Notes: generated from the sequence alone by a model not told the origin. Positions 45,451 to 58,634 are shown, counted from the first letter of the stretch. The stretch is 64,000 nucleotides of DNA from Lathyrus oleraceus (GCF_024323335.1 NC_066584.1:420771819-420835818), one strand, 5' to 3'. Made by a program: numbers and translations.

Positions 45451-46021
45451 CTGTGGAGTCAGATTTTCCTGAGTTTATGTACCTTTTTCAGGTCTTTCTC
45501 AGATGTTTGGTTGATTGATATCTCTCACCCTTATACCGGTTTTAGATATTCATTCTTCCTGAGTTTGTTGCCCTTATACCGATAACACCTCTTTCTTTGG
45601 TGCTTCCTCGGTGAAGTTGTCCTGTTGTTTCTCCCCAGGAGTCAGCTTGTGTCTCTCCAATGGATTTATTTTCCTTTGGGATTCTTTTCCCCAGTGTGAG
45701 TCCTTCACTCCCCAGTAAGGTCTCCAGTCTGTTTTCTGTTGTTTCCCTAATCAGAGTCGTGTCTTGTTCACGCTGTGTCAGTTTATCCCCAACTAGAGTC
45801 TTGTTAGAGTCTCTGATCCTGGTGAGTGTATTACTCCGATGGATCGTCTTTTCTTCTGTGTGAATCAATTTCCCCACAGAATTTGTGTCTTTTGCATGCA
45901 TACATTTGCATCATGAGGTCTCTTAGGGACCAAAATTTGTCTCATTACTGTTATTTAAGCCCATTCTACCGCGTCGAGATGAAGATTTCTAAACTTCACT
46001 TCTCCGGCTAGAATGACCTTA
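45451..46021 (+). other. Remaining 3' non-coding region of element D
   Basis: Degenerate CCCCAG/AGAGTC motifs (for example CCCTAATCAGAGTCGTG at about 45752) and no coding potential. Confidence 0.5.
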
Positions 46022-46033
46022 AATAGGGGCATC
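46022..46033 (+). other. Polypurine tract of element D
   Basis: AATAGGGGCATC directly before LTR start TGTAAGACC. Confidence 0.8.
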
Positions 46034-49000
46034 TGTAAGACCCCAATTTTGGCCCTAAGATCCCTCATGGCCCATATCATATCATATCATGGCCTCAAGG
46101 ATCATTGCATGCCCTAGCTTCCCTCCTAGTGGGTAGGTTGCCTTGTGAGTTGATTCTTGATCACCAAGCATGTCTTGCATTTGTATATCTTTGCTTTTCA
46201 TATGTTTACTAACCAAAAAGTACAAAAATATTGTCAGCTAACCATGTTACTTGCAGATGAAGCAACCATCAGCAATTAGGTCAAAATCAGTCAAAGTCAG
46301 TCATTGCAATGGATGGTGGCCATTCTTGCAGAATTTGGGCACCATGATCAATAATCAAGAGTTCATATATGTTTTGATATCATTTGGGATCAAGATCTCA
46401 AGGAATTAGGGTTTGGAATTCATCAGAAGGTGCTTCAGTCAAGCAAAACCCTAGAAAGTCAAACTTGGTCAACTGTCCATTTAATCAGTGATTTGGTGAT
46501 GGGATTTGGTCTGAGAGGTCTCATTCATGCCTATACAAGCTTCATATATCATGTCAAACATCATCATGGAAGAATTTGAAGTCAAACAGAAAATTTCCAA
46601 AAATAGAAACTTGACCTGTAATTCAAATTTGCCAAAAATGGAAACTTCTTGATCCTAAACTTACATCATGATACAAGCTTCAAATGAATTTTTGCCCAAC
46701 ATGAAAGTTGAAGATCTTGTTCTCCCATTTCCAAAAAGTCCAAGAACTCTCAATTCCCATGTATGGTTGGCAAGATATGATCAATTCAATCTCAAAAATT
46801 TGTGAACTTCAAAAGGCCATATCTCTCAAACCATTTGGCCAAAATTGGTGAGGTTTTTTCCAACAAACCACATTTAACCTCCTCTTTCCAAAAATGTAAA
46901 TTTCATGTGCCAAAACATTGCCAATCAAAATGGCACTTTTGAACCTAGCATGTTTAATTTCAAGTGAGGTGCAATTTTGACTTTTTGAATTATTCATTTT
47001 CCATTCAAGTGGCCAATTGGGATTGTTTTAGGACCTCATTTCTGACTTGTGCAAGGCCCAAACTCGGCCAGACCACACACCCCATGTGCATATGGTGGAA
47101 AATTAGCAAATGGCAAAGTTGCTTCATTTGGGATAACCTTGATTAGCACCTTCATTAGCAATGCAAAACAGAAGTATATAACTTCATTTTCTGTCCATTC
47201 AACCCTAGGGGCAGCCTCACAAACATCAGAAAAACTCATTCTCTCTCAATTTCGATTTTTCACATCTTTGCATTTCTGACCAAAAACTTCAAAAGACTTG
47301 AGCATCCCTTGTTTGCTTCATCATCTGGCCAACATTGTAAGCTCATTTCAAGCATAAAACACCAACTGTAGCTGCAGCATCGTGTTCTGTTTTTCTTCAA
47401 GCTTCAGCCATGGCAAGTGTTGATTCAAGTTGGATTTGAGTTGTTCGAGCCAAGTTTCTTCAAGAATCCATCAATATCAACCACATGGAGCACCTGTTTG
47501 AGCTTGCATCATCCAAATAACCACTGCTTCACTCTTTTCTTCAAATCCAAGTAAGTTTTCGATCTCCTCTATTTCCAAAATCATGAGATGTTTCTGGTAG
47601 GTCTTTTGATGCTGATTCCATTGAACTTTGTCTCACTTAAAATGGTTGTGTCATGCATGAGAAATCTGGATTTTAATTTGTATGCTCAAATATGTTTTTA
47701 GTCGATTTGCTTTGATGGTGTTGATTTAATGAAAACCATGTTTGGATTATGCATGTGCTTGGTTCATTTGTTCGAATGGTGTGCTTAATTGTTGTTTCTG
47801 GGCGTTTTGAAATTTTCGATTTGAATGTTGATGATGAAGTTCACTGTTGATGATAAACCCTAATTATTTTCCAGCAAACCTGGGTTTCACGTATTGCATG
47901 TGCATTGACACTGCTCTATTGGTGACAACCAATCAGAACATTTGGTTTTTACTCCCTGTGCGCAGCGTTTTGATTAATGAGGTTGTTAATTACCATTGTG
48001 CCATCGGTCAACACTTTGACCACTAAACCATGTTCATCTTGTTCATTTGTTCCAAATTCATTCCTCATCTTACAAAAATCATAACTCGTGCATTTCAAAT
48101 CCAAAATTCATGAAATGTTTTTCATCATGCCCTGTTTGATCTCTAGTTTTTTATCATGATTTTTGCTGATTTTTTGGATGGCTGGATTTTTATTGGCATT
48201 AGGGTTTTGCTCATGTATGCATATTTTGTACATCTTACCAATTCAATTGTGAAATGATGAGGATATATCCAATGACCCTGAAATTTTTTGTGCTTAATCT
48301 ACACTCATCCATGGTTATTTTGATGTAAATTTCATGAATTTATCTTATCTGGTTGTTAAGATATGAATTTTTGAAGTAGGGTGTGACAATTTGTGTCACA
48401 CCAATGATATGCAATTTCATGATTTTTGTTGACATGCTTCTTGACCTCCAATTGATCTGAAATTTTGCATGAACCTACTCCTGGATGTCTAGTTTACATG
48501 TGAATTTTATTGGAATTAATTGTGGCATTTTCCAATTGATTGAGATTTTTGTCCCCTGTTTGACCAAAATGTTGACTTGTGTGATACATGTTGCCATTTC
48601 TTTTGTGAAATTCTCATACTTTATTGGATGATCATGAAATTTTACATGTGCATACTAGACATCCTAAGCTTTGCCATGGTGTTGATCCCATTCATTTATC
48701 ATTTGTTATCACTGACTTATGAATTTTTGAAGATGATGCATGTTTGGTTGACTTCTTTGAGCATGCTTAAACTTGCTTTGACTTTCTGATTTTAATTGAC
48801 CATCTTCCCATGATCCAAATGAGCTGAAATTTTATATGCATGACATGTTATGGATTGTGATTGACCATGATTTATTTGCTGATTTTTGGAATTGATTATG
48901 ATTGCTTTTGATACAAGTCTTGCTGTTGACTTCTATGAGCTTTCATTTGCCATGCTTTGACTTCCTTTGCTTATGAAATCATGATGATGAATGATATGAA

Positions 49001-51562
49001 TGTGGGACCAATTGAGTTTGCTTCTTGATTGTTTAAACTTGATTTTGGTTGACTATCCCTTGCTGTTTTGACTTTCTCATTCATTTTCGACCCTAGGCTT
49101 GTCCTAGTGGTCCTGTGGCTTATGATTGAGTTCATTGTTTCAGGTTAAGCACAAATGCTTCAAAGAGAACAATCCAAATTTGATTAAGCTTGATTGTTTA
49201 TCATGAGCTAACCTCTTTGTTTTGTAGGTGGCTTGACTCATATGATTTGAGTCTTGTGCTTTGCACATTCATCTGATTATGTTGACTGTTAATTCTATTC
49301 TCATTTTGCTTTAACTTTTGAATTGTGTACTGATTTGTTTGACTATTTCAGGTACCATTAGTTGCTTAGTTCTTTGAACTTGCTTTGCTTTGCTTTAATA
49401 GCAATTTGCTTTGAGGTATAATTCTTTTTCTTCATGTAGTCTGGAAGACCTGGCCTGTTATTTGGCCAGGCAACTGTCTGAAGTCCTCCTTAAGAGGTAA
49501 TGCTTGTGTGTGTTTACTTTTGTCCCAAGCAGGAAAAGTCCTTCAAATAAGGAAATTGGTAGATCAAAGAGATAAGCAACCTATCTCCTACTATTCTGTG
49601 AATCTTCTCCTTGCTCCCATTACATGGTTGTAGCATTGAGACCTTAGCCCAAGATCTATAGAGTCTAATATGTGGAGAGAGTTCCATCTTTCTGAACTCC
49701 CACACCTTCTGATATTCAAATGCTCTCCCTGACCAGGGATAAGAGCAATGAGGCACACCCCTCATACCCTTTCATCTGCTTCACCTTAGCCCCTCAATGG
49801 CAAGGTTAAGAGCACCTGTGACCCTATTCCAGTTGGCTTCAATGCCTAACCCTTTTGTATGAGCCTCATTGTTTGGTTATAGTGTGTGCTGATTGACTTC
49901 ATTGATTGCTTGTTGTTTCATATGCCCATGCTTGCTTGCTTGCTTTGTGCACTCAATTATCATTTATTGCTCATCAATGCATGATCATCTCATTTGTCTT
50001 TGTGACTTATCATTGCTGTTTACCCATTGAGGACAATTGTAAGACCATCCCTTGGCCATTGCTCCTATGATATGGAAGTGAGTATAAGAACATCACCTTG
50101 GCCACTCATCTTATCTTTGCTTGATGCATTTGATTATATGTGAGGATGCAATTATAAGTCCCTGTAAGTTGGCATTTGCTTTCCTATGATCACATGTTGT
50201 TTTGTTTGTTTGTATGTGAGGATACAACTGTAAGTCCCTGCGAGTTGGCATTTGTATTCCTAGGACCATACTGTGGAGGTTAGAGTAAGCCCAGACAAAT
50301 TGGCATCTGACATCCATGTTTTGCTTTTGTTTGTTTATGTGAGGATGCAATTATAAGTCCCTGTAAGTTGGCATTTGTATTCCTAGGATCATATGTTGGA
50401 TATTGGTATAAGTCCAGCCAGATTGGCATCCGGTATCCAAGTTTCTTTTTGTTTTAGGAGATTAGTGTAAGACCATTGAGTGGCTTCTGATATCCAGTTC
50501 TGTTTTAGGAGATTGGTATAAGCCCAGTGATTGGCATCCGGTATCCGCCTTTGTTGACTTTCTTCTTTGTTCGTTTGTTATTATCCATTGCTTATTCCAA
50601 AGGACACACTTGAATCATCTTCTATATGATTTCAAGAGGTGAACCTTCTAAGAAGTTTTACAATCCATCTTCATCCATTCATCCCCATTATGTCCTAAAC
50701 CTTTTCACACATTACTTTTCAAACTTGACATAGATATTGTGCAAACGTCTTCATGTTTTCAAACTAAAAACCTGGACCCCAAGTCCTTGACTTTTTTCAA
50801 ACCCCATTTCATAATACTTCTTTAAAATCAATCTTAATCATACTTTGACTCTACTTTCATAATCACAATCAATTAACTTCACCCATTCACTTGTTTTGGC
50901 TTTGTCCATTGTTAATCTTTTCATGCATTAGCCATAGGTTTCAATTATCATTGTGGTTGATGTAAACCTCACCCTATCCTTAGTGAGTCGACAGTAAGAC
51001 TTCCGTACTGAAAACAGGGCTAACCCCTCTAGTACGTCGAAGCTATCCTCGCATGGTGGATGTTGGTTTTGGTCGAGTGTTCTCCCATTGATAATGAAAA
51101 GCCTCAGTGCTATTGTGTTTAAAATTGAATCCACCAACTTTTGGAAATCTTTTAGCCGAACTACGGCGTTTTGATCCTTACCTTTGATGGAAGGTACGTA
51201 GGCAGCGGGTTCATCCGTTCAAACCCAATAAAAATTGTATATTCTTTTCTCATCATCCCAATCATGTTTGCACAATACTTATGTCATAACAAATAACAAT
51301 CTTTTACAACAAGTGTGAAAAGGGCTCCCTAGGAGTACCTAGGACGTGATGGGTGCCTAACACCTTCCCATTGCGTAATTTACCCCTTACCCAGACTCTC
51401 TGATCTTTTTATTAGTTTTCTACGTGTAAAACTTCTTAGGCTTTTGTTCGCTTTTTAGCCAGTCCTTTGGATAAATAAAAGTGTGGTGGCGACTCGAAAA
51501 TCATTGTATCTCTTGCTTATGATTTAATCGATAGATCATATAGCGACGAATACACCGCTACA
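46034..51562 (+). repeat. 3' LTR of element D
   Basis: 5529 bp, about 20 differences from the 5' LTR, first 1.2 kb apparently identical. TATA candidate at about 47174-47182. Ends CGCTACA before TSD GAAGG. Confidence 0.96.
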
Positions 51563-51567
51563 GAAGG
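51563..51567 (+). other. Target site duplication, right copy, element D
   Basis: GAAGG, identical to 33171-33175. Confidence 0.95.
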
Positions 51568-52687
51568 GCGTTGACCCTGTTGGTGATAAATCTTCTAGAG
51601 CTCTTGTCCTGGTTGGCCAGCATGGCATTTTGAAAGAGGAATGTGATGAGATGCCGAGGCTCATCAAAAGGAGCGAGTACAATGTTGTTGATCAGCTGCT
51701 TCAAACTCCATCAAAGATATCTGTATTATCTTTGTTGATGAATTCTGAGCTACACCGTGAAGCATTGTAGAGGGTGTTAGACGTGGCATACGTGGATCAC
51801 GATGTCACAGTTGAACAGTTTGATAGCATTGTTGCAAACATAACCGCTCGCAACAATTTGAGCTTCTATGATGCTGATCTTCCCGAGGAGGGAAAAGACA
51901 ACAATTTGGCTCTACACATTTCTATGAATTGCAAGGATGATGCCTTGTCCAACGTGTTGGTGGACACAGGATGTTCGCTTAATGTGTTGCCAAAATCCAC
52001 TCTGGCTAAACTTTCTTACCAGGGGCCTCCCATGAGGCAAAATGGAGTGGTAGTCAAAGCTTTTGATGGATCGAGGAAAACTGTGATCGGCGAAGTAGAA
52101 CTCCCGATCAAGATTGGACCTAGTGATATTCAGATCACTTTCCAGGTCATAGATATCCACCCATCATATAGTTGTTTACTTGGCAGACCATGGATTCACG
52201 AGGCAGGCGCCGTGACATCCACCATACACCAAAAGTTAAAATTCGTCAAGGACAAAAAGTTGGTGGTGATAGGGGGAGAGAAGGCTCTCTTGGTTAGCTA
52301 TTTATCTTCCTTTTCCTACATAGATGCTGAGGATGAGGTTGGGACGCCGTTCCAAGCCTTATTTATTGTTGAGCCTTCAAGGAAAGGACTTTCTTCATTT
52401 GCTTCCTACAATGATGCTAAGTTGGCCATTGAGCATGGTGTAACTACTGGTTTAGGACAAATGATTAAGCTGGAAGATAATAAATCCCGGGATGGCATCT
52501 GGTATTCTTCAGGCACTTCCAACGAGCGTGGGCTGTTCCAGAATGGAGGTTTCATCCACACTATTGAAGACCAAGAGGCTGCTGCCATAGTGGAAGATGA
52601 TGAAGAGGAAGATCTAGGTAACTTTGTCATCCCTGGAGGAATCTGCAATAATTGGGTCGCTGTTGATGTTCCAACAGTTATCCACAA
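51568..52687 (+). pseudogene. pro: Element C protease, resumed after D
   Basis: Continues the gag-protease frame of C, with one stop (TAG at 51768-51770). Aspartic protease with catalytic DTG at about 51963 (LVDTGCSLNVLPK), the SRKTVIGEVELPIKIG strand region and terminal YSCLLGRPWIH. The acidic tail after about 52340 (DQEAAAIVEDDEEE, NFVIPGGICNNW) is shared with D and is not part of typical gypsy proteases. Relative to A the protease has Cys after DTG instead of Ser; Ser, Thr or Ala is usual there. The TAG falls where CAG is plausible. Confidence 0.88.
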
Positions 52688-52961
52688 GTCCACATAATAT
52701 GTTCATTTTGTTAAAAAACCCTTCTCACATGCCAAAAGGAGAAGTGATGACATTGTTGGCACATTAATACAATGATATTCATTCAAAAATTACATGTTAA
52801 ATGTTTGTTTTTCCAAATTATTTTTCCTTTTCGCTTTTTGCATGAAATTGGTGATCACCATAAAACCCTAAAAAAGAGAATAAAATCAATCATTTCATCT
52901 GCATAATGATTTTCCTTGTTTGAATTCTGAAATCTCTTTTATACTCAAAATCATTATGCAG
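52688..52961 (+). other. Intron between protease and RT, element C
   Basis: Donor AA|GTCCAC and acceptor ATTATGCAG|G bound 274 bp with stops in all frames; joining gives one frame in the same phase (2) as the A intron. Confidence 0.7.
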
Positions 52962-54261
52962 GTTGATCAAACCCATTGAACATAATGATCCAACACCATC
53001 TCCCAACTTTGAGTTCCCTATATTTGAGACCGAAGAAGATGATGTTGAAGAGATTCTTGATGAGATTACCCGTCTGCTCGAGCACGAGGAGAAGATCATT
53101 CAGCCGCATCTTGAGAATCTGGAAACAGTCAACTTGGGGTCTGAAGACTGTGTTCATGAGGTGAAGATTGGGGCACTCCTGGAAGAGTCTGTCAAGAAGG
53201 GGTTGATTGAGTTGCTACGAGAATATGTCGACGTCTTTTCCTGGTCGTATGAAGACATGCCTGGTCAAGATACTAATATTGTGCAACATTTCCTGCCATT
53301 GAAGCCTGAGTGTGTGCCTGTGAAGCAGAAGCTCAGAAGAACTCATCCTGATATGGCAGTGAAGATTAAAGAAGAAGTTCATAAGCAAATTGATGTGGGA
53401 TTTCTGGTGACTTCTACATATCCTCAATGGGTGGCCAATATTGTGCCCGTGCCGAAGAAAGATGGAAAAGTCCGAATGTGTGTGGACAATCGAGACTTGA
53501 ATAAAGCTAGTACGAAGGATGATTTTCCTCTACCACATATTGATATGTTGGTAGATAATATAACTAAATTCAATGTCTTCTCATTTATGGACAGATTTTT
53601 CGGTTATAATCAGATTAAAATGGCACCCGAGAATATGGAGAAGACAACATTCATCACACCTTGGGGAACATTCTGTTATCGAGTGATGCCCTTCGGTTTG
53701 AAGAACGCCGGAGCCACGTATCAACGAGCTATGACTACCTTGTTTCATGATATGATGCACAAGGAGATCGAGGTGTATGTTGATGATATGATTGCAAAGT
53801 CGAGAACGGAAGTTGAACATGTAGAACACTTGTTGAAGCTTTTTCAGCGTTTGAGAAAGTACAAACTCCGCCTGAATCCGAACAAGTGTACATTTGGAGT
53901 CCGTTCCGGCAAGTTATTGGGCTTTATTATCAGTGAAAGAGGTATTGAAGTTGATCCTGCCAAGGTCAAAGCAATACAAGAGATGCCTGCGCCCAAAACT
54001 GAGAAGCAAGTCTGAGGTTTTCTTGGTCGCTTGAATTATATTTCCAGATTTATATCCCACATGACTGCCACATGTGCGCCCATATTCAAGCTCCTCCAGA
54101 AAGATCAGCGTCGTGATTGGACCAAGGATTGCCAAAAGGCCTTTGACAGTATTAAAGAGTATCTGTCTGAGCCTCCGATTCTGTCTCCGCCCGTTGAAGA
54201 GAGACCATTGATTATGTACTTAATTGTTCTTGATGACTCCATGGGTTGTGTCATTAGTCAG
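52962..54261 (+). pseudogene. pol: Element C reverse transcriptase and start of RNase H, cut by E
   Basis: RT with VPKKDGKVRMCVDNRDLNK, FSFMDRFFGYNQI and YVDDMIAKS (about 53770-53796), then the connection region. A stop TGA at 54013 lies where A has an Arg codon (CGT), so CGA-to-TGA fits. The RNase H domain begins (MYLIVLDDSMGCVISQ) and is cut at 54261 by element E; it resumes at 61755. The frame across both junctions is continuous when one TSD copy is removed. Confidence 0.88.
54257..54261 (+). other. Target site duplication, left copy, element E
   Basis: GTCAG before E; repeated at 61750-61754. The duplicated bases belong to C RNase H codons. Confidence 0.9.
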
Positions 54262-54263
54262 TT

Positions 54264-55480
54264 TGTTGATTCTGAGTGTTGGCAGCAATTTTGGTAAAAC
54301 AAAGACTGTTCACAAGATGTTATGTGTGATGTCTTAACATGAGATATCCTATGTACCTGCTGGAGTTCAAGAACATGTTCATGCAGGATTGTTTCAGAAT
54401 GCCACATACAATGCCATGGCTTCTGATATTGGATGTACCTGCTGGAGCTTAAATGAAAGACATGTTCATGCAGAATTGTTTCAGATGACATACACAAGGT
54501 CATGGCATCTGATATGGCTGTACCTGCTGGAAGTTATAAAAGGAATTATTGGATTACGCAGGATTTTTCCAGGATGTCAGACCCGATGTCATGACATCCT
54601 GTACACAGAACATTCAGTATGAATGTCTGGTGTTTTGTGATTGCACAATTAAAGGAAATCTTTGTATGATTGAAGATATGATTAGCTGGCGCATTCAATC
54701 ATGGATTACAACCAAATTTACTTATTTTCCAAGGAGATCTAACCAGCTGTTATAAAAAGATTTGATTGGAAAATAGATTTAGGGTTTTCAAGATGTCCAA
54801 GCCCAGCTGAATGCTTCTATAAAAAGGGACTTAGAAAATCTGTTTGAACATACAACCAATACTGAGCGAAATATATAGAGAGAGCTAGGGTTTGTGTCTT
54901 GTTTAGTCGTAAGACTTGTAAGCCATTCAAGTCATCCATTGATGATTGAATTGGTCTGAATTGTGGTTGTAATTTTTCGCTCTAAAGTTGTTAAGCAAGA
55001 TTGTGTGTCTACTTGATCAAAGCTGTGAAGCAAGATCAAGTGTGTGTCTTCTTGATCAAAGTTGTGAAGCAAGATCAAGAGTGTGTCTACTTGATTGAAA
55101 CTGTGAAGTAAAATCAAGAATGTGTAATTGAAAAGTATTTTCTTTTCTCAAGGGATTGTTGTTTAAGATCACAGGTGTGATTATAGGGAAGTGAGTGGGT
55201 TCTCATATCTAAGAGTGCTTAGGTAGAAATTGCACGGGTAGAGATTAGGTGAGAAAGACTGTAACTTGTTGAAGTGTACGGAGAGTCTTTGAACTGATTC
55301 TATTTTAGTGGATTTCCTTCCAGGCTTGGTAGCCCCCAGATGTAGGTGAGTTGGACCGAACTGGGTTAACAATTGCTTGTGTCTCTTGCATTACTATTCT
55401 TTATCTTTATCTTGTTTGCAACTCAGATATTAGTGTCGTGACATTACCTTCGACATCTCATATTTGATACCAGAATTTCA
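54264..55480 (+). repeat. 5' LTR of element E
   Basis: TGTTGATTCTGAG to AATTTCA, 1217 bp. It has ~36-bp tandem units built on CTTGATCAAAGCTGTGAAGC (54985-55125). Two extra T precede the TG (54262-54263). A 26-bp insertion relative to the 3' LTR lies at about 54373-54398. Confidence 0.93.
54818..54826 (+). promoter_or_regulatory. TATA box candidate in element E 5' LTR
   Basis: TATAAAAAG, conserved at 61085-61093 in the 3' LTR. Confidence 0.65.
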
Positions 55481-55482
55481 AT

Positions 55483-55494
55483 TGGTATCAGAGC
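55483..55494 (+). other. Primer binding site of element E
   Basis: TGGTATCAGAGC, the common copia PBS complementary to initiator tRNA-Met, two bases after the LTR. Confidence 0.92.
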
Positions 55495-55547
55495 AGGCAT
55501 CCTGCTCTGGTTCTGGGTAAGATCTAGGGACGATACTTTCTGGTACT

Positions 55548-57176
55548 ATGGAGAGAGATGGAGGATCTATTCACAGACCACCTATTTTGGATGGATCCAA
55601 ATATGACTACGGGAAACCTCGAATGGTAGCCTTCCTAAAATCTCTGGATAATAAGGCTTGGAAGGCTGTGTTAACAGGCTGGGAACATCCATTTGTTACC
55701 AAGAATGGAGAAGCTACTGCTGATAAGAAGGCTGAAGAACAATGGACCAAGGAGGAGGATGACTTAGCCCTTGGGAAATCTAAAGCATTGAATGTTATAT
55801 TCACTGGTGTAGATAAGTATATCTTCAGATTGGTAAACAACTGTGAAGTGGCTAAAGATGCTTGGGACATTCTCAAAACCAATCATGAAGGCCCCTCTAG
55901 AGTGAAGATGTCTAGACTGCAGCTGCTCACTACCAAGTTTGAAAATTTAAGGATGAAAGAAGATGAAAATATTCATGAATTTCATATGAATATCCTTGAA
56001 ATTGTTAATGCCTCAGGAGCCCTGGGTGAGAAGATGTCAGATGAAAAATTAGTGAGGAAAATACTCAGGTCACTCCCTAAGAGATTTGCCATGAAAGTGA
56101 CAGCCATAGAAGAGTCTCAAGACATTTCCAATATGAGAGTTGATGAGCTAATTGGATCCCTTCAAACATTTGAGACGGGAATGTGTGATGGATCTGAAAA
56201 GAAAGCCAAAAGCATAGCATTCAAGTCAAACACTGAGGAGGAAAAGGAGGAAGGTGGTCCAGATATTGATGAAGATCTGGCAGATGATGTAGCAATGCTG
56301 GGAAGACAGTTCAACAAGCTAGTGAAAAAGATGGATGAAAAATCTAAGGCTAATGTCAAGAACATCGCATCTGACATCAGTAAATCCAACAATATTGGAA
56401 GAAGAACAAGGTCAGATGAAAAGCCCAAAGAAGAAAAAGGAGTTCAGTGCCATGAATGTGATGGGTATGGACACATTAGAACTGATTGTGGGACCTACCT
56501 CAAGAAACAGAAGAGGAGTCTTGCTGCCACTTGGTCAGATGGAAGTGAAACAGAAGAATCTGCAAATCTTATGACTGCCTTGACTGGAAGATAGGATTCT
56601 GATGAAGACTCAAGTGATGGTGAAGTAACCTTTGAAGAGTTGGCCACTACCTACATAAAGTTGTGTCTCAAAAGTGTAGAGTGGTGTAAACAGGTTGAAA
56701 GCCAAAAGAAGGAAATAACTCAAGTTGAGAATGAGAAGGTAGAACAATTGGAAACCATCATTAAATTAAAAACAGAAGCAGTGGTTCTGAAGGCCAAGAT
56801 AGATGAAAGTCAACAAGTTGAAAGCCAGAAGATTGTACAGCTGGAGATTGAGAAGGCAGACCATGTGGAAATCATCTCCAAGTTAAAAACTGAAGCTATG
56901 TTCTTGAATTCTAAACTAGAAGAGATGACCAAGTATGTAAGAATGTTAAACAATGGATTTGACTCCCTAGACAAGATTCTCCAAACTGGAAAAATAACAA
57001 GAGACAAATCTGGCATTGGGTATAATAAATCTAAGCCTGAGTGCAGTCACACTGGTAGCAAACCTCAAGCCAAACCTAAATGCAACCATAGTAAAAGCAA
57101 ACTTGTGATGTCACATCATATGTCACAACATCAGAAGAGAAGACAACAGAAAGGGAAACACCAAAGATGGAGATGA
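55548..57176 (+). pseudogene. gag: Element E gag with coiled-coil extension
   Basis: The frame starts at ATG 55548 with the copia gag N-terminus (PPILDGSKYDYGKPRMVAFL, DUF4219/UBN2-like) and carries a CX2CX4HX4C zinc knuckle at about 56447-56489 (CHECDGYGHIRTDC). A stop TAG at 56592 interrupts it; the same frame goes on with two copies of a QVESQK..QLE coiled-coil repeat (56690-56950). A second stop at 57174 replaces the first Cys of a second zinc knuckle (then HYCGKFGHLKPFC). Without the stops the frame would run into pol. Confidence 0.85.
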
Positions 57177-58634
57177 CATTACTGTGGGAAATTTGGTCAC
57201 TTGAAGCCCTTCTGCTATAAGCTATATAGTTATCCTAGCCCTGTTCATCATCAGACTCACTATCAACCCAGACCCAAACAGCACAGGCCTGTCAACAAGA
57301 AGCAATGGGTTCCTAAGACTAATGTTACAAGTCTAATAGCTCACATTCCCCTCAGAGTCTCAGCCAAAGAAGAGTGGTATTTTGATAGTGGATGGTCCAG
57401 ACACATGACTAGAAACAAAGACCTGATAACTGGACTTCATCATCATGCCATAAGCTATGTAACCTTTGGTGATGGAGCAAAGGGTGAAATCAAGGGGATA
57501 GGCAAGCTTGATTGTCCTGGAGTGCCTAAACTTGACAAGGTCCTACTGGTTAAGGGCTTGACTACAAATCTAATAAGCATCAGTCAACTATGTGACCAAG
57601 GTCTAAATGTTAACTTCACTAAAACTGAATGTCTGATTACCAACAAAGAAAGCGAAGTAATCATGGAAGGAGTCAGAACCAAAGACAACTGTTACATGTG
57701 GAACTCTCGAATTAGTTACTCCTCAAAATGTATCTCAGTCAAGGAGAAAGGGATGAAGATGATTATATCTGCTATAGAAACTCCCAAATTGAAAGTCTGT
57801 GGGAAATGTCAGACAAGGATGTCACACCAGAAACTCAGACTTAACATCACTTCCAAAGGGTTGAAACTCCTCCATATGAAATTGGTGGAACCCATGCAAG
57901 TGGAAAGCCTTGGTGGAAAGAAGTTTGCAGTGGTGGATGATTTCTCCAGATACATCTGGACCAAAAATAAATCTGACGTGGTTGAAATCTTCAAAGATTG
58001 TTGTCTGAAACCTCAAGGAGAAAAGCTCATGGTGGCTCAAACAGATGTGGATGATATTGGGTTTGGTAGGAGGTCGGATCAGATGGTAGAACATGTTGCT
58101 CGTCAAATGCAGTCTGAAGTTGGGAAGAGCTTTGTTGGACTTGGGCTACAAGTCAAGCAGATAGAAGAGTCTATTTTTTTATCTCAAAGCAAATGTGCCA
58201 AGAACAATGTTCAGAAGATTGGCATTAAGAGTGCAAGGACTCCTGCTCCTACACATTCGAAAGTATTCAAAGATGAAAATGGTGTTTGTGCTATATATCA
58301 AGCTGAATACATAGCAACTGGAAGTAGCTGTTCTCAACAGGGTTGGTTGAAACTAATGGTGACTGAACACAATGTCACACAAGATGTCAGGACAGTGTAC
58401 TGTGACAACCTGAGTGCTACAACTATTTCCAAAAATCTTGTTCAGCACAGCAGGACAAAGCACATTGATATTAGTCATCACTTTATTAGAGAACTTATGG
58501 AAGAGAAAATCATAGCACTGGAGCATGTTACTACTGAAATGCAATTAGCTGACATATTTAGAAAAGCTTTGGATGCTAATCAGTTGGAATGTTTAAGAGG
58601 GAAATTGGGGATTTGTATTCATGAGAATTTATAG
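57177..58634 (+). pseudogene. pol: Element E pol, integrase/RT core deleted
   Basis: Protease WYFDSGWSRHMT (usual copia form has Gly-Ala/Cys after DSG; here Trp), pre-integrase block (LTTNLISISQLCDQG), then the start of integrase (KFAVVDDFSRYIW) up to about 58018. The sequence then jumps to the end of RT (DVDDIGFG, the YVDDI motif with Asp for Tyr, about 58048) and, after another loss, to the end of RNase H (AEYIATGSS, YCDNLSAT, TKHIDISHHFIRE). Deletions kept the reading frame open to 58634. The product would lack integrase core and RT palm activity. Confidence 0.85.

Larger units (their letters stand above)
33176..51562 (+). mobile_element. Element D: complete non-autonomous Ogre derivative
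   Basis: An 18,387-bp element with two LTRs of about 5.5 kb, TSD GAAGG, PBS, PPT and a 7.3-kb interior keeping only scraps of gag, protease, RT and integrase. LTRs differ at about 20 positions (0.4%), the youngest insertion here. It must have been mobilised by proteins from relatives such as C-type elements. It interrupts the protease coding region of C. Confidence 0.95.

Noticed and set aside
45173..45901. ORFs of 99-119 aa in the D 3' region
   Set aside because: Composed of the 200-330-bp tandem repeats and CCCCAG motifs; no conserved protein feature.
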